From assembly GCF_003316875.1 (NCBI RefSeq), contig NZ_QMIL01000002.1, positions 620,001-684,000 of the forward strand: 64,000 bases of DNA. The letters run 5' to 3'. Position numbers and translations under genes: made by a program. Below, one piece after another: positions 1 through 9,610 of the stretch. The stretch comes from Aliidiomarina celeris (GTDB lineage: Bacteria; Pseudomonadota; Gammaproteobacteria; Enterobacterales; Alteromonadaceae). The notes below the pieces were generated by a model. That model made no database searches. It had not been told where the DNA came from and saw only the letters and a list, made by a program, of their open reading frames with translations. Position 1 is the stretch's first letter, and every line of letters starts with the position of its first letter.

Positions 1-246
1 CACGACTACGGTGTGCAAGTGAGTGTGCATGACGCGGGTGTCGACCCTCAAGAGTTAAGCCGGTATCCGGTAGCCGTGGTAACAGACTTGGCTGCAGAAA
101 AAGGCCAGCACGACGCAGTGATCTTGGCCGTGGGGCATAAAGCGTATTATCAAATGAGCCAGCAAGATTTCGAAGCATTGTGTGTAGACGCGCCCCTGCT
201 GATTGATGTTAAAGGCGTAATTCCAAAGCCCTCATGGCGCTTGTAA
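1..246 (+). CDS. C-terminal end of a UDP-sugar dehydrogenase (TviB/WbpO type), 5' truncated
   Basis: This is the last 81 codons of a gene that begins before the window, read in frame from base 1 to the TAA at 244-246. The fragment begins HDYGVQVSVHDAGVD and later has DAVILAVGHKAYY and LLIDVKGVIP. This matches the C-terminal UDP-binding domain of UDP-glucose/GDP-mannose dehydrogenases, closest in feel to UDP-N-acetyl-galactosamine/glucosamine dehydrogenases that make uronic acids for capsule or O-antigen. The catalytic and NAD domains are outside the window, so the substrate cannot be fixed. The glycosyltransferase that follows 43 bases later supports a surface-polysaccharide role. Confidence 0.8.
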   Translation, partial: HDYGVQVSVHDAGVDPQELSRYPVAVVTDLAAEKGQHDAVILAVGHKAYYQMSQQDFEALCVDAPLLIDVKGVIPKPSWRL

Positions 247-289
247 GCCCACAGTTCGGCGAGCGCACGGTGGCGCAGAAGGATAGAAA

Positions 290-1198
290 ATGACTGAAAA
301 GCTTGTTTACGATGTAAAAATGCCTTGGTACCAGAAAATTCAGGAGCACGCCCTGCGCTTGGCGGTGAGCAAATTATTGCCACTGCGGTTTTTGTATAAA
401 AAGCCGCGTGTGCAGCCGCAGGCGAAAACAGGCCAACTGACGATTGAAATAGTAAGTCACTGCTGGCGCTATGCACACCTGCATGCGTATCAACTGAGTT
501 CGCTGGTTACCCATGTGCCAAAAAACGTCAATATAGTTATGACTGTGTTCTACGCGAAGGAAGACGAAGCGACGAGCCAGTTGCTCGAATTCTTTGCTGA
601 GCAACAGGTTGAAAACGTGCGTTGGAACTTCCAAGCATTGCCGCCACCCGAATTATTTCGGCGCGCGATAGGTCGAAACAGAGTGGCAAAAAATACCAGC
701 GCCGACTGGGTTTGGTTCGCCGACTGCGACCTTATTTTTGGCGCGGGCTGCTTAGACGGTTTAGCGGAATCACTGCAAGGTAAAAGCGGTTACTTGTATT
801 TCCCGGCACAAGAGCGGATTACACCGCTCCTCAGTAACGACAGCCCAATGCTGAAAGCAGCGAAGGCTCCAAAAGTAGTACAAGTGAACGAAAGCGATTT
901 TACCCTGCGAACATTAGAGCGCGCGGTAGGCGCCTACCAAATTGTACATGGCGACTTGTGCCGTGAAATGGGATATTGCGACGATGTAGCGGCGTATCAG
1001 CGGCCCACCGACCGTTGGAAAAAGACCTTTGAAGACCGCGCTTTTCGTTGGTTAATTGGCACGCATGGTGAGCCTATTCAGGTGCCGTCGGTATACCGTA
1101 TTCGGCACATTGAAAAAGGGCGCTACCATGGTGGCAAAGCGAGCACTGCAATGCGCCAAAACATTCGTAAAGTGCAAGACAAAGCGCGCGAACAGTAA
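290..1198 (+). CDS. GT-A fold glycosyltransferase, family 2-like
   Basis: The 302-residue protein has no signal peptide or membrane segment and is probably cytoplasmic or peripheral at the inner membrane. Residues 51-150 look like a GT-A nucleotide-sugar-binding fold: a beta strand (TIEIVSHCWRY), a hydrophobic strand (NIVMTVFYAKED), then WVWFADCDLIF with Asp145-Cys-Asp147 as the likely metal-binding DxD. The ATG at 290 follows AAGGATAGAAA, a good ribosome site. It lies 43 bases after a nucleotide-sugar dehydrogenase gene and overlaps the next gene by one base (TAATG), so it probably adds a sugar in the same polysaccharide pathway. Donor and acceptor cannot be told. Confidence 0.75.
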   Translation: MTEKLVYDVKMPWYQKIQEHALRLAVSKLLPLRFLYKKPRVQPQAKTGQLTIEIVSHCWRYAHLHAYQLSSLVTHVPKNVNIVMTVFYAKEDEATSQLLEFFAEQQVENVRWNFQALPPPELFRRAIGRNRVAKNTSADWVWFADCDLIFGAGCLDGLAESLQGKSGYLYFPAQERITPLLSNDSPMLKAAKAPKVVQVNESDFTLRTLERAVGAYQIVHGDLCREMGYCDDVAAYQRPTDRWKKTFEDRAFRWLIGTHGEPIQVPSVYRIRHIEKGRYHGGKASTAMRQNIRKVQDKAREQ

Positions 1199-2139
1199 TG
1201 ACAATGCGGCCTAGTGTTCGACCTCAAGAAGGCGTGTGTGCAGAGCCAACTATTCATAGCTGGACTTTATTGCTCGACGTGGTGTCAGACGACGTTGCCG
1301 CGTTGCAGGGGTTGTTGCTTCGTTTTCCAAGTTTAGTGGACAGTTTAAGCGCACGTTTTTCCGAAGCAAACTTGAATGTGGTGTTAGCAATAGGGGCAGA
1401 ATATTGGCCCATTCTGGCGCCAGATAGTGAGCCACCGAGCGGATTAAAGAGCATAGAAACCAACACCGTAGGAGAGTTTGCGCTGCCACAAACCCATGCG
1501 GATTTTGCCCTCATTTGCCGCGCTGATCGTCTTGATGCAAATTATTTTGCCGTGCGGGTAATGCTCGAGTGGTTCGGCGACTTGGTGATTGTACAAGACG
1601 ACATACAAGGGTTTCGCTATTTAGACGGGCGCGATCTCTTTGGCTTTCGCATTGACCCCGATATGCCGCACGGTAATTTACGCCGCGAACTTGCTTATGT
1701 TGCTGGGCACGATTCACTCTATGCGGGCGGAAGCTATTTGTGTTTGCAGCGTGTTCAAGTGAATTTAAAGCGCTGGGAGCAACTTAGTGTTGAACAACAA
1801 CGCGAAATTATGGGGCGAGAAAAAGTGAGTGGCCAACCTTGGCCAACAGCTTTGCCGAATCATGCCGAGAAGAGCGCGCGTGGTGCGTTGGCGTTATGGC
1901 GCGTGCAAATGCCGTTAGCGAACGTGCAAACCGGTGGCGAAATGGTGTTGCATTGGAGCCGTGACCTCGCCGACATTGAGGCTTATGTGCAGCAGCGCTT
2001 TGGTGCTATAGCGAACGAACAAGAAACGGTGAGTGCCGATCCGTTGCTGGCGTATGAACAGGTGATTAAAAATGCGGTATTTTTTGCGCCCGCGCGCAAT
2101 TGGTTTGAACGCTTAGCAAGCGAGAGCGCTGGCCGTTAA
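1198..2139 (+). CDS. Divergent YfeX-like DyP-type peroxidase homologue
   Basis: The 313-residue protein follows the layout of E. coli YfeX (DyP-type heme peroxidase, dimeric ferredoxin-like fold). Matching blocks are [20 protein letters not shown] near 43-62, [14 protein letters not shown] at 137-150, [10 protein letters not shown] at 176-185, [10 protein letters not shown] near 199-208 and [12 protein letters not shown] near the end. The proximal heme histidine appears kept as His222 (LPNHAEK) and the distal arginine as Arg235 (LWRVQMP). The GxxDG motif is not kept: GFVDGTENP of YfeX is GFRIDPDMP here, so the catalytic Asp position is Ile152 and an Asp sits one place later. The start ATG overlaps the glycosyltransferase stop by one base, so translation is probably coupled. 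Activity is doubtful. Confidence 0.72.
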   Translation: MTMRPSVRPQEGVCAEPTIHSWTLLLDVVSDDVAALQGLLLRFPSLVDSLSARFSEANLNVVLAIGAEYWPILAPDSEPPSGLKSIETNTVGEFALPQTHADFALICRADRLDANYFAVRVMLEWFGDLVIVQDDIQGFRYLDGRDLFGFRIDPDMPHGNLRRELAYVAGHDSLYAGGSYLCLQRVQVNLKRWEQLSVEQQREIMGREKVSGQPWPTALPNHAEKSARGALALWRVQMPLANVQTGGEMVLHWSRDLADIEAYVQQRFGAIANEQETVSADPLLAYEQVIKNAVFFAPARNWFERLASESAGR

Positions 2140-2609
2140 TTATTTTCAAACAATTCGCGAATGCGCTCGAGGGTAAAGTCGATCGTTTTAATGTCGACCG
2201 GTGCAATAAATATGGTATCGTCGCCTGCAATAGTGCCCAAAACGCCTTCCTTTTTGCCTACCGAGTCGAGTAAGCGCGCAATGAGTTGCGCCGCTCCTGG
2301 GGTGGTGCGCACAATGATCATCATGTCGTTGTGTTCAACATCCAGCACTAGCTGTTTGAGCGAACTGCGCGCCGACGGCATTGCTAACTCCGGCGGCAAA
2401 CAATACACCATTTCTTCCTTGCCGTTGCGTGCCCGAACTGCGCCAAGCTTACTGAGCATACGCGACACCTTCGACTGATTCATGGTGTGGAATCCCTGCT
2501 GCTGTAAAACCTCCACAATTTCAGCCTGCGACGAATAGGCCTCTTCTTTCAGCAGTGCGCGAAAGGCTTCCGTAAGTGGGTCTTGGTGTGAACTTGTCAT
2601 TATATTCAT
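2136..2609 (-). CDS. argR: Arginine repressor ArgR
   Basis: This 157-residue protein is the hexameric arginine-dependent repressor of arginine biosynthesis, which also takes part in Xer recombination in enterics. The N-terminal winged helix contains [16 protein letters not shown], and the C-terminal core contains [13 protein letters not shown] and [10 protein letters not shown], the arginine-binding and oligomerisation segment. It is very close to E. coli ArgR (156 residues). A second ATG lies three codons inside (2600), and neither start has a clear Shine-Dalgarno, so the start is uncertain by three residues. It is divergent from mdh, as in E. coli, and its stop overlaps the peroxidase stop tail to tail. 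Confidence 0.97.
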   Translation of the reverse strand: MNIMTSSHQDPLTEAFRALLKEEAYSSQAEIVEVLQQQGFHTMNQSKVSRMLSKLGAVRARNGKEEMVYCLPPELAMPSARSSLKQLVLDVEHNDMMIIVRTTPGAAQLIARLLDSVGKKEGVLGTIAGDDTIFIAPVDIKTIDFTLERIRELFENN

Positions 2610-2626
2610 TAATAGTGATTATTCAT
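2605..2626. promoter_or_regulatory. Possible ARG-box half-sites
   Basis: Two ATTCAT half-sites (2605-2610 and 2621-2626) in an AT-rich stretch overlap and lie just upstream of the argR start. ArgR operators are built from imperfect TGAAT-N4-ATTCA palindromes, and argR is self-regulated in E. coli. Neither site has both half-palindromes intact, so this is only a suggestive match. Confidence 0.3.
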
Positions 2627-2703
2627 GCGTAGCAGTGTACCGTATATCCTCGCTTTCAGCGAGCTTTGCGCTGCGTTCAGCATTGTAATTTTTGCCCATT
2701 TCG

Positions 2704-2740
2704 TATACTGTTTAGCCCCCCGCAACTGACTAAATGGAGT
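2704..2740 (+). promoter_or_regulatory. mdh -10 element and ribosome site
   Basis: TATACT at 2704-2709 is a good -10 hexamer 37 bases before the mdh start. No convincing -35 is seen. GGAGT at 2736-2740 is the ribosome site that selects the ATG at 2746 over an upstream in-frame ATG at 2734, which overlaps this site. Confidence 0.5.
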
Positions 2741-2745
2741 GCGAT

Positions 2746-3681
2746 ATGAAAGTAACAGTGTTAGGCGCCGCTGGCGGTATTGGTCAGGCGTTATCTCTTC
2801 TTTTGAAAACCCAATTACCAGCAGGTACCGATTTAGCGCTGTTCGACATTGCGCCGGTTACCCCAGGAGTTGCCGTAGACTTAAGCCATATTCCTACAGC
2901 GGTATCCGTTAAGGGTTATGGCCAAGACGGCCTAACCGACGCCTTGCAAGGTGCCGATATTGTTTTAATTCCAGCGGGTGTGCCGCGTAAGCCAGGCATG
3001 GATCGTTCAGATTTGTTCAACATGAATGCCGGTATTATTCGCAACTTGGTTGAGAACATTGCCGACACTTGTCCGAAAGCACTTATCGGAATTATCACCA
3101 ACCCTGTAAATACGACCGTTGCTATTGCTGCAGAAGTGTTGAAGCAAAAAGGCGTGTACGACAAAAACCGCTTGTTCGGTGTCACCACACTCGACGTTAT
3201 TCGTGCGGAAACTTTTGTTGCTGAACTGAAAGGCAAGAACCCGGCAGAAATTACAGTGCCAGTGATTGGCGGCCACAGTGGCACCACGATTTTGCCTTTA
3301 CTTTCTCAGGTAGAAGGCGTTGAGTTTAGCCAAGAAGAAGTCGAGTCGTTAACGCACCGTATTCAGAATGCAGGAACCGAAGTTGTGGAAGCAAAAGCCG
3401 GCGGTGGCTCTGCAACCTTGTCGATGGGCCAAGCTGCGGCACGATTCTGTTTTTCTTTGGCGCGTGCTATTCAAGGTGAAGACGTTATTGAATACGCTTA
3501 TGTTGAAAACGACGGCGGCGACGCAGACTACTTTGCGCAGGCGGTACGCTTGAATAAAGACGGCGTGGTTGAAATTTTGCCATACGGCGAGCTCTCTGCA
3601 TTTGAAGAGAAGTCGAAAACCGACATGCTCGACGGTCTTAAAAAAGACATTCAAATGGGTGTGGATTTCGTTCAGGGCTAA
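2746..3681 (+). CDS. mdh: Malate dehydrogenase
   Basis: Mdh interconverts malate and oxaloacetate with NAD in the TCA cycle. The protein is 311 residues, against 312 in E. coli, and nearly collinear with it. Visible landmarks are GAAGGIGQ (NAD-binding loop), [13 protein letters not shown] (substrate-loop arginines), the catalytic histidine in IGGHSGTTI, and [13 protein letters not shown] near residue 225. The ATG at 2746 is chosen because GGAGT lies six bases before it and it gives the family N-terminus [11 protein letters not shown]. An upstream in-frame ATG at 2734 would add four odd residues. The gene is divergent from argR as in enterics and has its own terminator. Confidence 0.97.
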   Translation: MKVTVLGAAGGIGQALSLLLKTQLPAGTDLALFDIAPVTPGVAVDLSHIPTAVSVKGYGQDGLTDALQGADIVLIPAGVPRKPGMDRSDLFNMNAGIIRNLVENIADTCPKALIGIITNPVNTTVAIAAEVLKQKGVYDKNRLFGVTTLDVIRAETFVAELKGKNPAEITVPVIGGHSGTTILPLLSQVEGVEFSQEEVESLTHRIQNAGTEVVEAKAGGGSATLSMGQAAARFCFSLARAIQGEDVIEYAYVENDGGDADYFAQAVRLNKDGVVEILPYGELSAFEEKSKTDMLDGLKKDIQMGVDFVQG

Positions 3682-3713
3682 ATGCCGCACAGCTCCGTTA
3701 GCCTATAGAGAAA

Positions 3714-3742
3714 GGTCAGGCATTTACCTGGCCTTTTTGTTT
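3714..3742 (+). terminator. Rho-independent terminator of mdh
   Basis: GGTCAGG (3714-3720) pairs with CCTGGCC (3727-3733) with one G-U pair across a six-base loop, followed by TTTTTGTTTT. Confidence 0.8.
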
Positions 3743-4012
3743 TCTGCGCCTCCCGGAGCGTTTGCATGATCTGCTTCGATAAGGAGTGAGACGGTCGCTC
3801 ATCTGCGGTCCTTGGGATTTCGTGTGCAGGCACGCTCGAGCCATCCATGGGCGCTCCTCTTCCGGCATCCATGCCTCCACAGGGCCTGCCCCCGAAATTC
3901 CAACGCCCACAGGCGACCTTTGAATTCTAGCTCAGCTGCTTCGACAGATTCTGGTTAGCGCTGCCGGTACGGGTGAGCGTAGGGTTACACGTACGAAAAG
4001 GCAGTCTTGGAA
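3743..4012. other. 270-base intergenic element of unknown nature
   Basis: This is the largest gene-free stretch in the window, between the mdh terminator and the convergent chemoreceptor gene. It contains short self-complementary motifs (GCTCGAGC near 3834, GGCAT-CC-ATGCC near 3862) and has a GC-rich texture unlike the neighbouring intergenic DNA. On the minus strand two overlapping frames of about 64 codons are open. Neither has a ribosome site or a recognisable domain, and their products are rich in Arg, Pro and Trp, which suggests chance frames. The texture fits a dispersed intergenic repeat or a remnant, but repetition cannot be seen from one copy. Confidence 0.35.
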
Positions 4013-4029
4013 ACGCTGCATTGCAGCGT
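4013..4029 (-). terminator. Hairpin directly after the chemoreceptor stop
   Basis: ACGCTGC (4013-4019) and GCAGCGT (4023-4029) form a perfect seven-base stem with loop ATT. It begins one base past the minus-strand TAG of the chemoreceptor gene. On that strand it is followed only by TTTCC, so it is a weak terminator or a 3'-end stabiliser. Confidence 0.45.
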
Positions 4030-5670
4030 CTACTGTGTTTTGAACTGGCTGACAATACCGTTGAGTTCACGGCTACTTTGAATCAGCGATTCGCTCAACT
4101 GGCCTAACGACACATTGCTTTCCTCATTTCGGCCACTGAGATCACTAATATCCGTAATGCTTTGGCTAATGTCAGTCGTGACTCGACTTTGTTCGTCGGT
4201 AGCGCTCGCAATTTGTACATTCATTTCAGAAATATTTTCAACCGCACCGCGAATTTTATGCAATGCTTGTTCGGCGGAAATAGCTTCCTCGCGGGTGGTT
4301 CGAGACTCTTCTTGTAAGCTCAATACCAACTGGGTAACGCCACTGATCGCGCCTTGAATTTCTTCCACTAATTGATTGATTTCGCGAGTCGAATCTTGCG
4401 TTCGGGTTGCCAACGTTCGCACTTCGTCGGCCACCACAGAGAACCCTCGTCCGGCCTCTCCGGCTCGAGCCGCCTCAATCGCTGCGTTCAGTGCCAACAA
4501 ATTGGTTTGCTCGGCAATATTTACAATAACGTTCAAGATCTTGCCGATCTTGTCCGAGCTTCCTTGGAGCCGTTCCGACTGCTCTGAAGCTGTGGTTAAT
4601 TGCTCTGCCAGTGACTCAATATGCAGAACGGTGCGCTTGAGAACTTCCGCAGAAGAGGCTGCGTCTTGATCTGCGCTATGTGCCGAATCGGCAGCACCGC
4701 GGGCGTTTTCGGCAACTTGCATAGACGATGCACTGAGTTCATTTACCGCAGTGGCTACCGAGGAGGCCTGACCCGCAAGTTCGTTCGACAAATAACGGCT
4801 GCTTTCGGTCAGCTCTTTGAGCCGCTCTGCAGCAGCCGCTTCATGTTCAGCTGAAGTTTTAACGCTGCCAATTAAATTTTGAATCTTCTCCACAAACAGA
4901 TTAAAACTCGCACCGAGGCGTGCTATTTCATCATGACCGTTTGCATGCAAACGTTGTGTTAAATCACCTTCGCCGGAGGCAATGTTGTCCATTGCGGCAA
5001 TGGTTGTATTCAGCGGTGCCACAATGCTACGAATGATCAACCAAAATACCAACAAAAGCGGAATGCTGAGGAGCACGGCAAAGCCCATAATACGCACAAA
5101 CTGGGAGAACAGTTGCTCCCCCACATGGTTTAGATAAACGCCACTGCCAATCACCCAGCCCCAGGGTTCAAAAACCACTACACGCGTTATTTTTGGAGCG
5201 AGTTCGTTACTGTTCGGAAGTTCCCAAATATAGTTCACTGTGGCCCGTGGTTGGTTGCGGGTGCGCTCGAGCATGAGGCGGAACAATTGTGTACCTTCAG
5301 GGTCCTGAAAATTGCGCACATCGCGGCCACGCTGGCCTGAAAATGGGTGCTGAATCAACGTACCTTGGCGATTCAGCGTAAATACATACTCCTGACCTTC
5401 CTAGCGAATGCCATCTAACAAGGCTATAGCACGTTGCTGTGCTTCGGTTTCGGTGAGTTCGCCACGCGTTACTTGCTCGTACAGGCCGCGCACGAGCGTA
5501 ACGGATGTGTCGTTAATAGCGTCGAGTTTTTGTGCTTGGCCCTGAATAATAACGCCACGAATGGTAAAAATGGTAAAGGCGACAAGCAGAAAAGTACCGC
5601 CAGCGGCAATGCCGATGAGGGTGAGCAAACGTGCACTTATGGTAAGGCGATTGAAGAAGTTCACGCGCAT
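4030..5670 (-). pseudogene. Methyl-accepting chemotaxis protein, interrupted by an in-frame TAG
   Basis: Two open segments, 5670-5401 and 5400-4030, lie in the same frame and are separated only by a TAG at 5401-5403. Together they encode a complete chemoreceptor of about 546 residues. It has a cytoplasmic start and first membrane helix (TISARLLTLIGIAAGGTFLL), a single-Cache-type periplasmic domain with [13 protein letters not shown] and HPFSG just after the stop, a second helix ([14 protein letters not shown]), and a HAMP domain. The signalling hairpin is conserved ([20 protein letters not shown]). The stop falls where homologues usually have an aromatic residue (xR-Y-x-G), so one base change from TAT or TAC would explain it. 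The start at 5670 has AGGGA seven bases upstream. It is a nonsense pseudogene unless the base is a sequencing error. Confidence 0.85.
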
Positions 5671-5806
5671 AGGTATTTCCCTATCAAAACTAGACTGTTG
5701 ATATAGTAACTGAATCGGCTCAATGTGCAATTTCTAGAGCTTTTTTGATTGCGAAAAGTTCTAAAGTAACAGGTATCGCCGCAATGGGACTGAATTGAAC
5801 AGTACA

Positions 5807-5833
5807 AAACAGCCCGACCACAGGGGTTGCCCT
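5807..5833 (-). terminator. Possible weak terminator of ispB
   Basis: On the minus strand CAACCCC and CGGGCTG form an imperfect stem a few bases after the ispB stop, followed by TTTT. The stem has mismatches, so termination is uncertain. Confidence 0.35.
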
Positions 5834-5840
5834 TTAGTAA

Positions 5841-6812
5841 TTACTGAACGCGCTCTACCGCAGAATGAGCCAATGTTTTGAGTGCTTCTTTAAAATCAGA
5901 CTCGGGGAAGGGTGCCAGTGCCGCAATGGCGAGGTCGCGCTGCTCTAAAGCTTTGACGCGGGTGTAATCGAGTGCACCGGTGTTATTCATCGTGGTTAAA
6001 ATGCGCTCGAGTTTGTTGCGTTCGCCACCGTTTTCAATGGCTGCTCGAATTAGGGCAGCTTCTTCTGGTTCGCTATTCCACATCGCGTAAAGCAATGGTA
6101 GGGTCGGCTTTCCTTCGGCAAGGTCGTCGCCAGCCTCTTTACCCATGGTTTCGGCTGTTGCGGTATAGTCGAGCAAGTCGTCTACTAATTGAAACGCCGT
6201 GCCCAAATAGCGACCATAATCTGCGGCGGCTTTTTCAATTTCTTCCGGTTGTTCTGCTAAAATGGCGCCGAGCTGTGTCGCCGCTTCAAAAAGACGCGCT
6301 GTTTTACTGTAAATTACTTCGAAGTAGCTCGCTTCGGAGGTGTCGGGATCGTTACAGTTCATTAACTGCATCACTTCCCCTTCGGCAATGACATTGGTGG
6401 CGTCTGCAAGCACTTCCATTACCCGCATGGTGCCGGTAGTAACCATGAGTTGAAAAGCACGGGTATAAAGAAAGTCGCCTACTAATACGGACGCTTCATT
6501 GCCAAATAAGGCGTTAGCGGTTTTTTGCCCGCGGCGTAAATGGGAGTCGTCTACCACGTCGTCGTGCAGTAACGTAGCGGTATGAATAAATTCAACAATG
6601 GCCGCAACGGTATGATGATGCTGCCCTTGGTAACCGAGAGCGCGGGCGGCAAGTACTGCGAGCATAGGGCGCAGGCGCTTGCCACCGCTGTTTATAATGT
6701 AGAACCCAAGTTGGTTAATGAGCACAACGTCTGACTGGAGTTGTTGGGTGATCAACTGATTCACGGCGTTCATGTCGTGTTCGGTGAGCGAGCGAATCGC
6801 TGGCAGATCCAT
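5841..6812 (-). CDS. ispB: Octaprenyl diphosphate synthase IspB
   Basis: IspB elongates farnesyl diphosphate with isopentenyl diphosphate to make the C40 side chain of ubiquinone and menaquinone. The protein is 323 residues, as in E. coli. Both aspartate-rich motifs are present, LLHDDVVDDS and LVDDLLDYT, with GGKRLRP and GEVMQLMN between and before them. The ATG at 6812 gives the family N-terminus MDLPAIRSLTEHDM; a TTG three codons upstream is less likely. The gene is divergent from rplU-rpmA, the conserved gammaproteobacterial arrangement. Confidence 0.96.
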   Translation of the reverse strand: MDLPAIRSLTEHDMNAVNQLITQQLQSDVVLINQLGFYIINSGGKRLRPMLAVLAARALGYQGQHHHTVAAIVEFIHTATLLHDDVVDDSHLRRGQKTANALFGNEASVLVGDFLYTRAFQLMVTTGTMRVMEVLADATNVIAEGEVMQLMNCNDPDTSEASYFEVIYSKTARLFEAATQLGAILAEQPEEIEKAAADYGRYLGTAFQLVDDLLDYTATAETMGKEAGDDLAEGKPTLPLLYAMWNSEPEEAALIRAAIENGGERNKLERILTTMNNTGALDYTRVKALEQRDLAIAALAPFPESDFKEALKTLAHSAVERVQ

Positions 6813-6974
6813 AGAGTCCAACCCTTTTCGGATTCCTTACAAATTGAGCGGTGATTTTACCGTAATTATCAAATTCTTCCAGCCCTTCCGACATTATTCA
6901 GGTATACTCTGTTACTTGTGATCAAAGATTGATCGTAAATGATCCTCAAATTGCGTTTTTTTCGTCCGCTTGGC

Positions 6975-7003
6975 TTGCCTTGAGTGGTGGTTTTACGTAA
7001 AAT
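6975..7003 (+). promoter_or_regulatory. rplU-rpmA promoter
   Basis: TTGCCT (6975-6980), a 17-base spacer and TAAAAT (6998-7003) form a good sigma-70 promoter 55 bases before rplU. The bases just after the -10 are GCGCGAC, a GC-rich discriminator of the sort linked to stringent control of translation genes. Confidence 0.65.
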
Positions 7004-7058
7004 GCGCGACCTGAATTTAGATTGAAGCGCCCTTTATAGGGTATTTTGGAGAAAAGCT

Positions 7059-7370
7059 ATGTACGCGGTATTTCAAAGTGGCGGTAAGCAACACCGTGTC
7101 ACCGAGGGCCAGACCGTTCGCCTGGAAAAGCTAGAAGTAGCTACCGGTGATACCGTTGAGTTTGAGCAAGTGCTCATGCTCTCTGATGGTGAAAATGTAA
7201 CGATTGGTGCTCCATTCGTTTCTGGCGGCAAAGTGACAGCGGAAGTTGTTACCCACGGTCGTGGTGAGAAAGTTAAGATTGTGAAGTTCCGTCGCCGGAA
7301 GCATTCACGTAAGCAAATGGGGCACCGTCAGTGGTTCACAGAAGTGAAGATCACTGGAATCGGCGCGTAA
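7059..7370 (+). CDS. rplU: 50S ribosomal protein L21
   Basis: The 103-residue protein binds 23S rRNA in the large subunit; E. coli L21 is also 103 residues. Seen directly: N-terminus [14 protein letters not shown] and the basic C-terminal signature [33 protein letters not shown] precedes the ATG, a strong ribosome site. It is followed by rpmA after 17 bases and driven by the promoter at 6975-7003. Confidence 0.98.
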   Translation: MYAVFQSGGKQHRVTEGQTVRLEKLEVATGDTVEFEQVLMLSDGENVTIGAPFVSGGKVTAEVVTHGRGEKVKIVKFRRRKHSRKQMGHRQWFTEVKITGIGA

Positions 7371-7387
7371 TAGAGGAGTAGCGACAA

Positions 7388-7645
7388 ATGGCACATAAAA
7401 AAGCTGGTGGTTCTACCCGTAACGGTCGTGACTCAGAATCAAAACGCCTTGGTGTAAAGCGCTACGGCGGTGAGTCAGTTCTTGCTGGTAACATCCTAGT
7501 TCGTCAACGTGGTACTAAGTTCCACGCTGGGGATAACGTTGGTGTTGGTCGTGACCACACCTTGTTCGCAAAAGTTGATGGCAAAGTAAGCTTCAGCCAA
7601 CGCGGACCACAAAACCGTAAATTTATTAGCATTGAAGCTGAATAA
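7388..7645 (+). CDS. rpmA: 50S ribosomal protein L27
   Basis: The 85-residue protein has an N-terminal tail that reaches the peptidyl-transferase centre. It begins [20 protein letters not shown] and has the [20 protein letters not shown] signature. No extra N-terminal residues requiring cleavage are present, unlike in Firmicutes. AGAGGAG lies ten bases before the ATG. The two-gene operon ends at a strong terminator at 7664-7692. Confidence 0.98.
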   Translation: MAHKKAGGSTRNGRDSESKRLGVKRYGGESVLAGNILVRQRGTKFHAGDNVGVGRDHTLFAKVDGKVSFSQRGPQNRKFISIEAE

Positions 7646-7663
7646 GTTTTACCGGTTTTGACG

Positions 7664-7692
7664 AAAACCCCGCCTTTGAGCGGGGTTTTTTT
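7664..7692 (+). terminator. Terminator of rplU-rpmA
   Basis: AAAACCCCGC (7664-7673) pairs perfectly with GCGGGGTTTT (7680-7689) around a six-base loop, followed by further T residues. Confidence 0.93.
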
Positions 7693-7790
7693 ATACAAGA
7701 TTACTCTTATTACCCCATTGTTGTTCTTACAAGATTGTTGGTGATGAAAAATTCGGTGGTACAGTTGTATCTCATACCACCACAGCGTAA

Positions 7791-8996
<1,206 letters not shown>

Positions 8997-9009
8997 GGAT
9001 TGAGCTCCG

Positions 9010-9507
9010 ATGCAACATATTTCGTTGGTTGCCGCCATGGCCAAGCACAATGTAATTGGAAAAGACGGGCAAATGCCTTGGCACTTGCCTAGTGAATTGC
9101 AGTACTTCAAAGACATTACCATGGGTAAGCCGATTGTAATGGGCCGTACGACGTTCGAGTCGATCGGTCGGCCCTTGCCGGGGCGGCGTAATGTTGTGAT
9201 TACGCGCACTCCAGAGCAGTTGCCAACGGGTGTTGAAGGGGTGTCTTCGCCCAACTTGGCGCTAGCGCTGCTCGCTGAGTACGACGAAATTATGGTGATT
9301 GGCGGAGGCCAGATTTACACTGCTTTTTTACCGCAAGCAACGCGTTTATATTTAACGCATATCGATCTTGAGGTTGATGGAGACACCCATTTCCCAAGTT
9401 GGAATGCAGACGATTGGGTTGGGCGGCTTTTACGTACTCAGGAAGCGACAGGCCGAGAACCGGGCTTTGAGGCTTTTTTGTACGAAAAATTAACAAAAGA
9501 GTCATAA
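9010..9507 (+). CDS. folA: Dihydrofolate reductase
   Basis: FolA reduces dihydrofolate to tetrahydrofolate with NADPH, regenerating the cofactor used by ThyA (encoded at 37545). The protein is 165 residues. It has the expected SLVAAMAKHNVIGKDGQMPW start (Met20-loop region), the DHFR signature through MGRTTFESIGRPLPGR, and the C-terminal VIGGGQIY NADPH-binding segment. The acidic catalytic position appears as Glu in PSELQYFKDIT. It starts 13 bases after cgtA and is probably co-transcribed with it. Confidence 0.95.
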   Translation: MQHISLVAAMAKHNVIGKDGQMPWHLPSELQYFKDITMGKPIVMGRTTFESIGRPLPGRRNVVITRTPEQLPTGVEGVSSPNLALALLAEYDEIMVIGGGQIYTAFLPQATRLYLTHIDLEVDGDTHFPSWNADDWVGRLLRTQEATGREPGFEAFLYEKLTKES

Positions 9508-9558
9508 ATTCCAAAAAGCTAAACATATGTCTTAATTGTTCAAGTAGCTAAAGTTTTG

Positions 9559-9573
9559 TACACTTGTAGTGTA
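9559..9573. repeat. Small inverted repeat before the DUF3718 gene
   Basis: TACACT and AGTGTA form perfect six-base arms around TGT, about 40 bases before the next start. The place fits a regulator site, but no known motif is matched. Confidence 0.3.
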
Positions 9574-9610
9574 TCGCTAGTGAGTTAATGATGTCCGTGG
9601 GGGGCGAATA

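Noticed and set aside
2734-2745. Earlier in-frame ATG for mdh
   Set aside because: It overlaps the ribosome site GGAGT and adds residues absent from the Mdh family; ATG 2746 is right.
3678-3910. Two overlapping minus-strand open frames of about 64 codons after mdh
   Set aside because: No ribosome site, no recognisable domain, both run through the mdh terminator region, and two frames open at once suggests base composition. Described as a non-coding element instead.
5359-5403. Two separate proteins (small membrane protein and soluble receptor) instead of a broken chemoreceptor
   Set aside because: The frame is the same on both sides of one TAG and the 14 codons after it complete the sensor domain; the second part has no ATG or ribosome site at its start.
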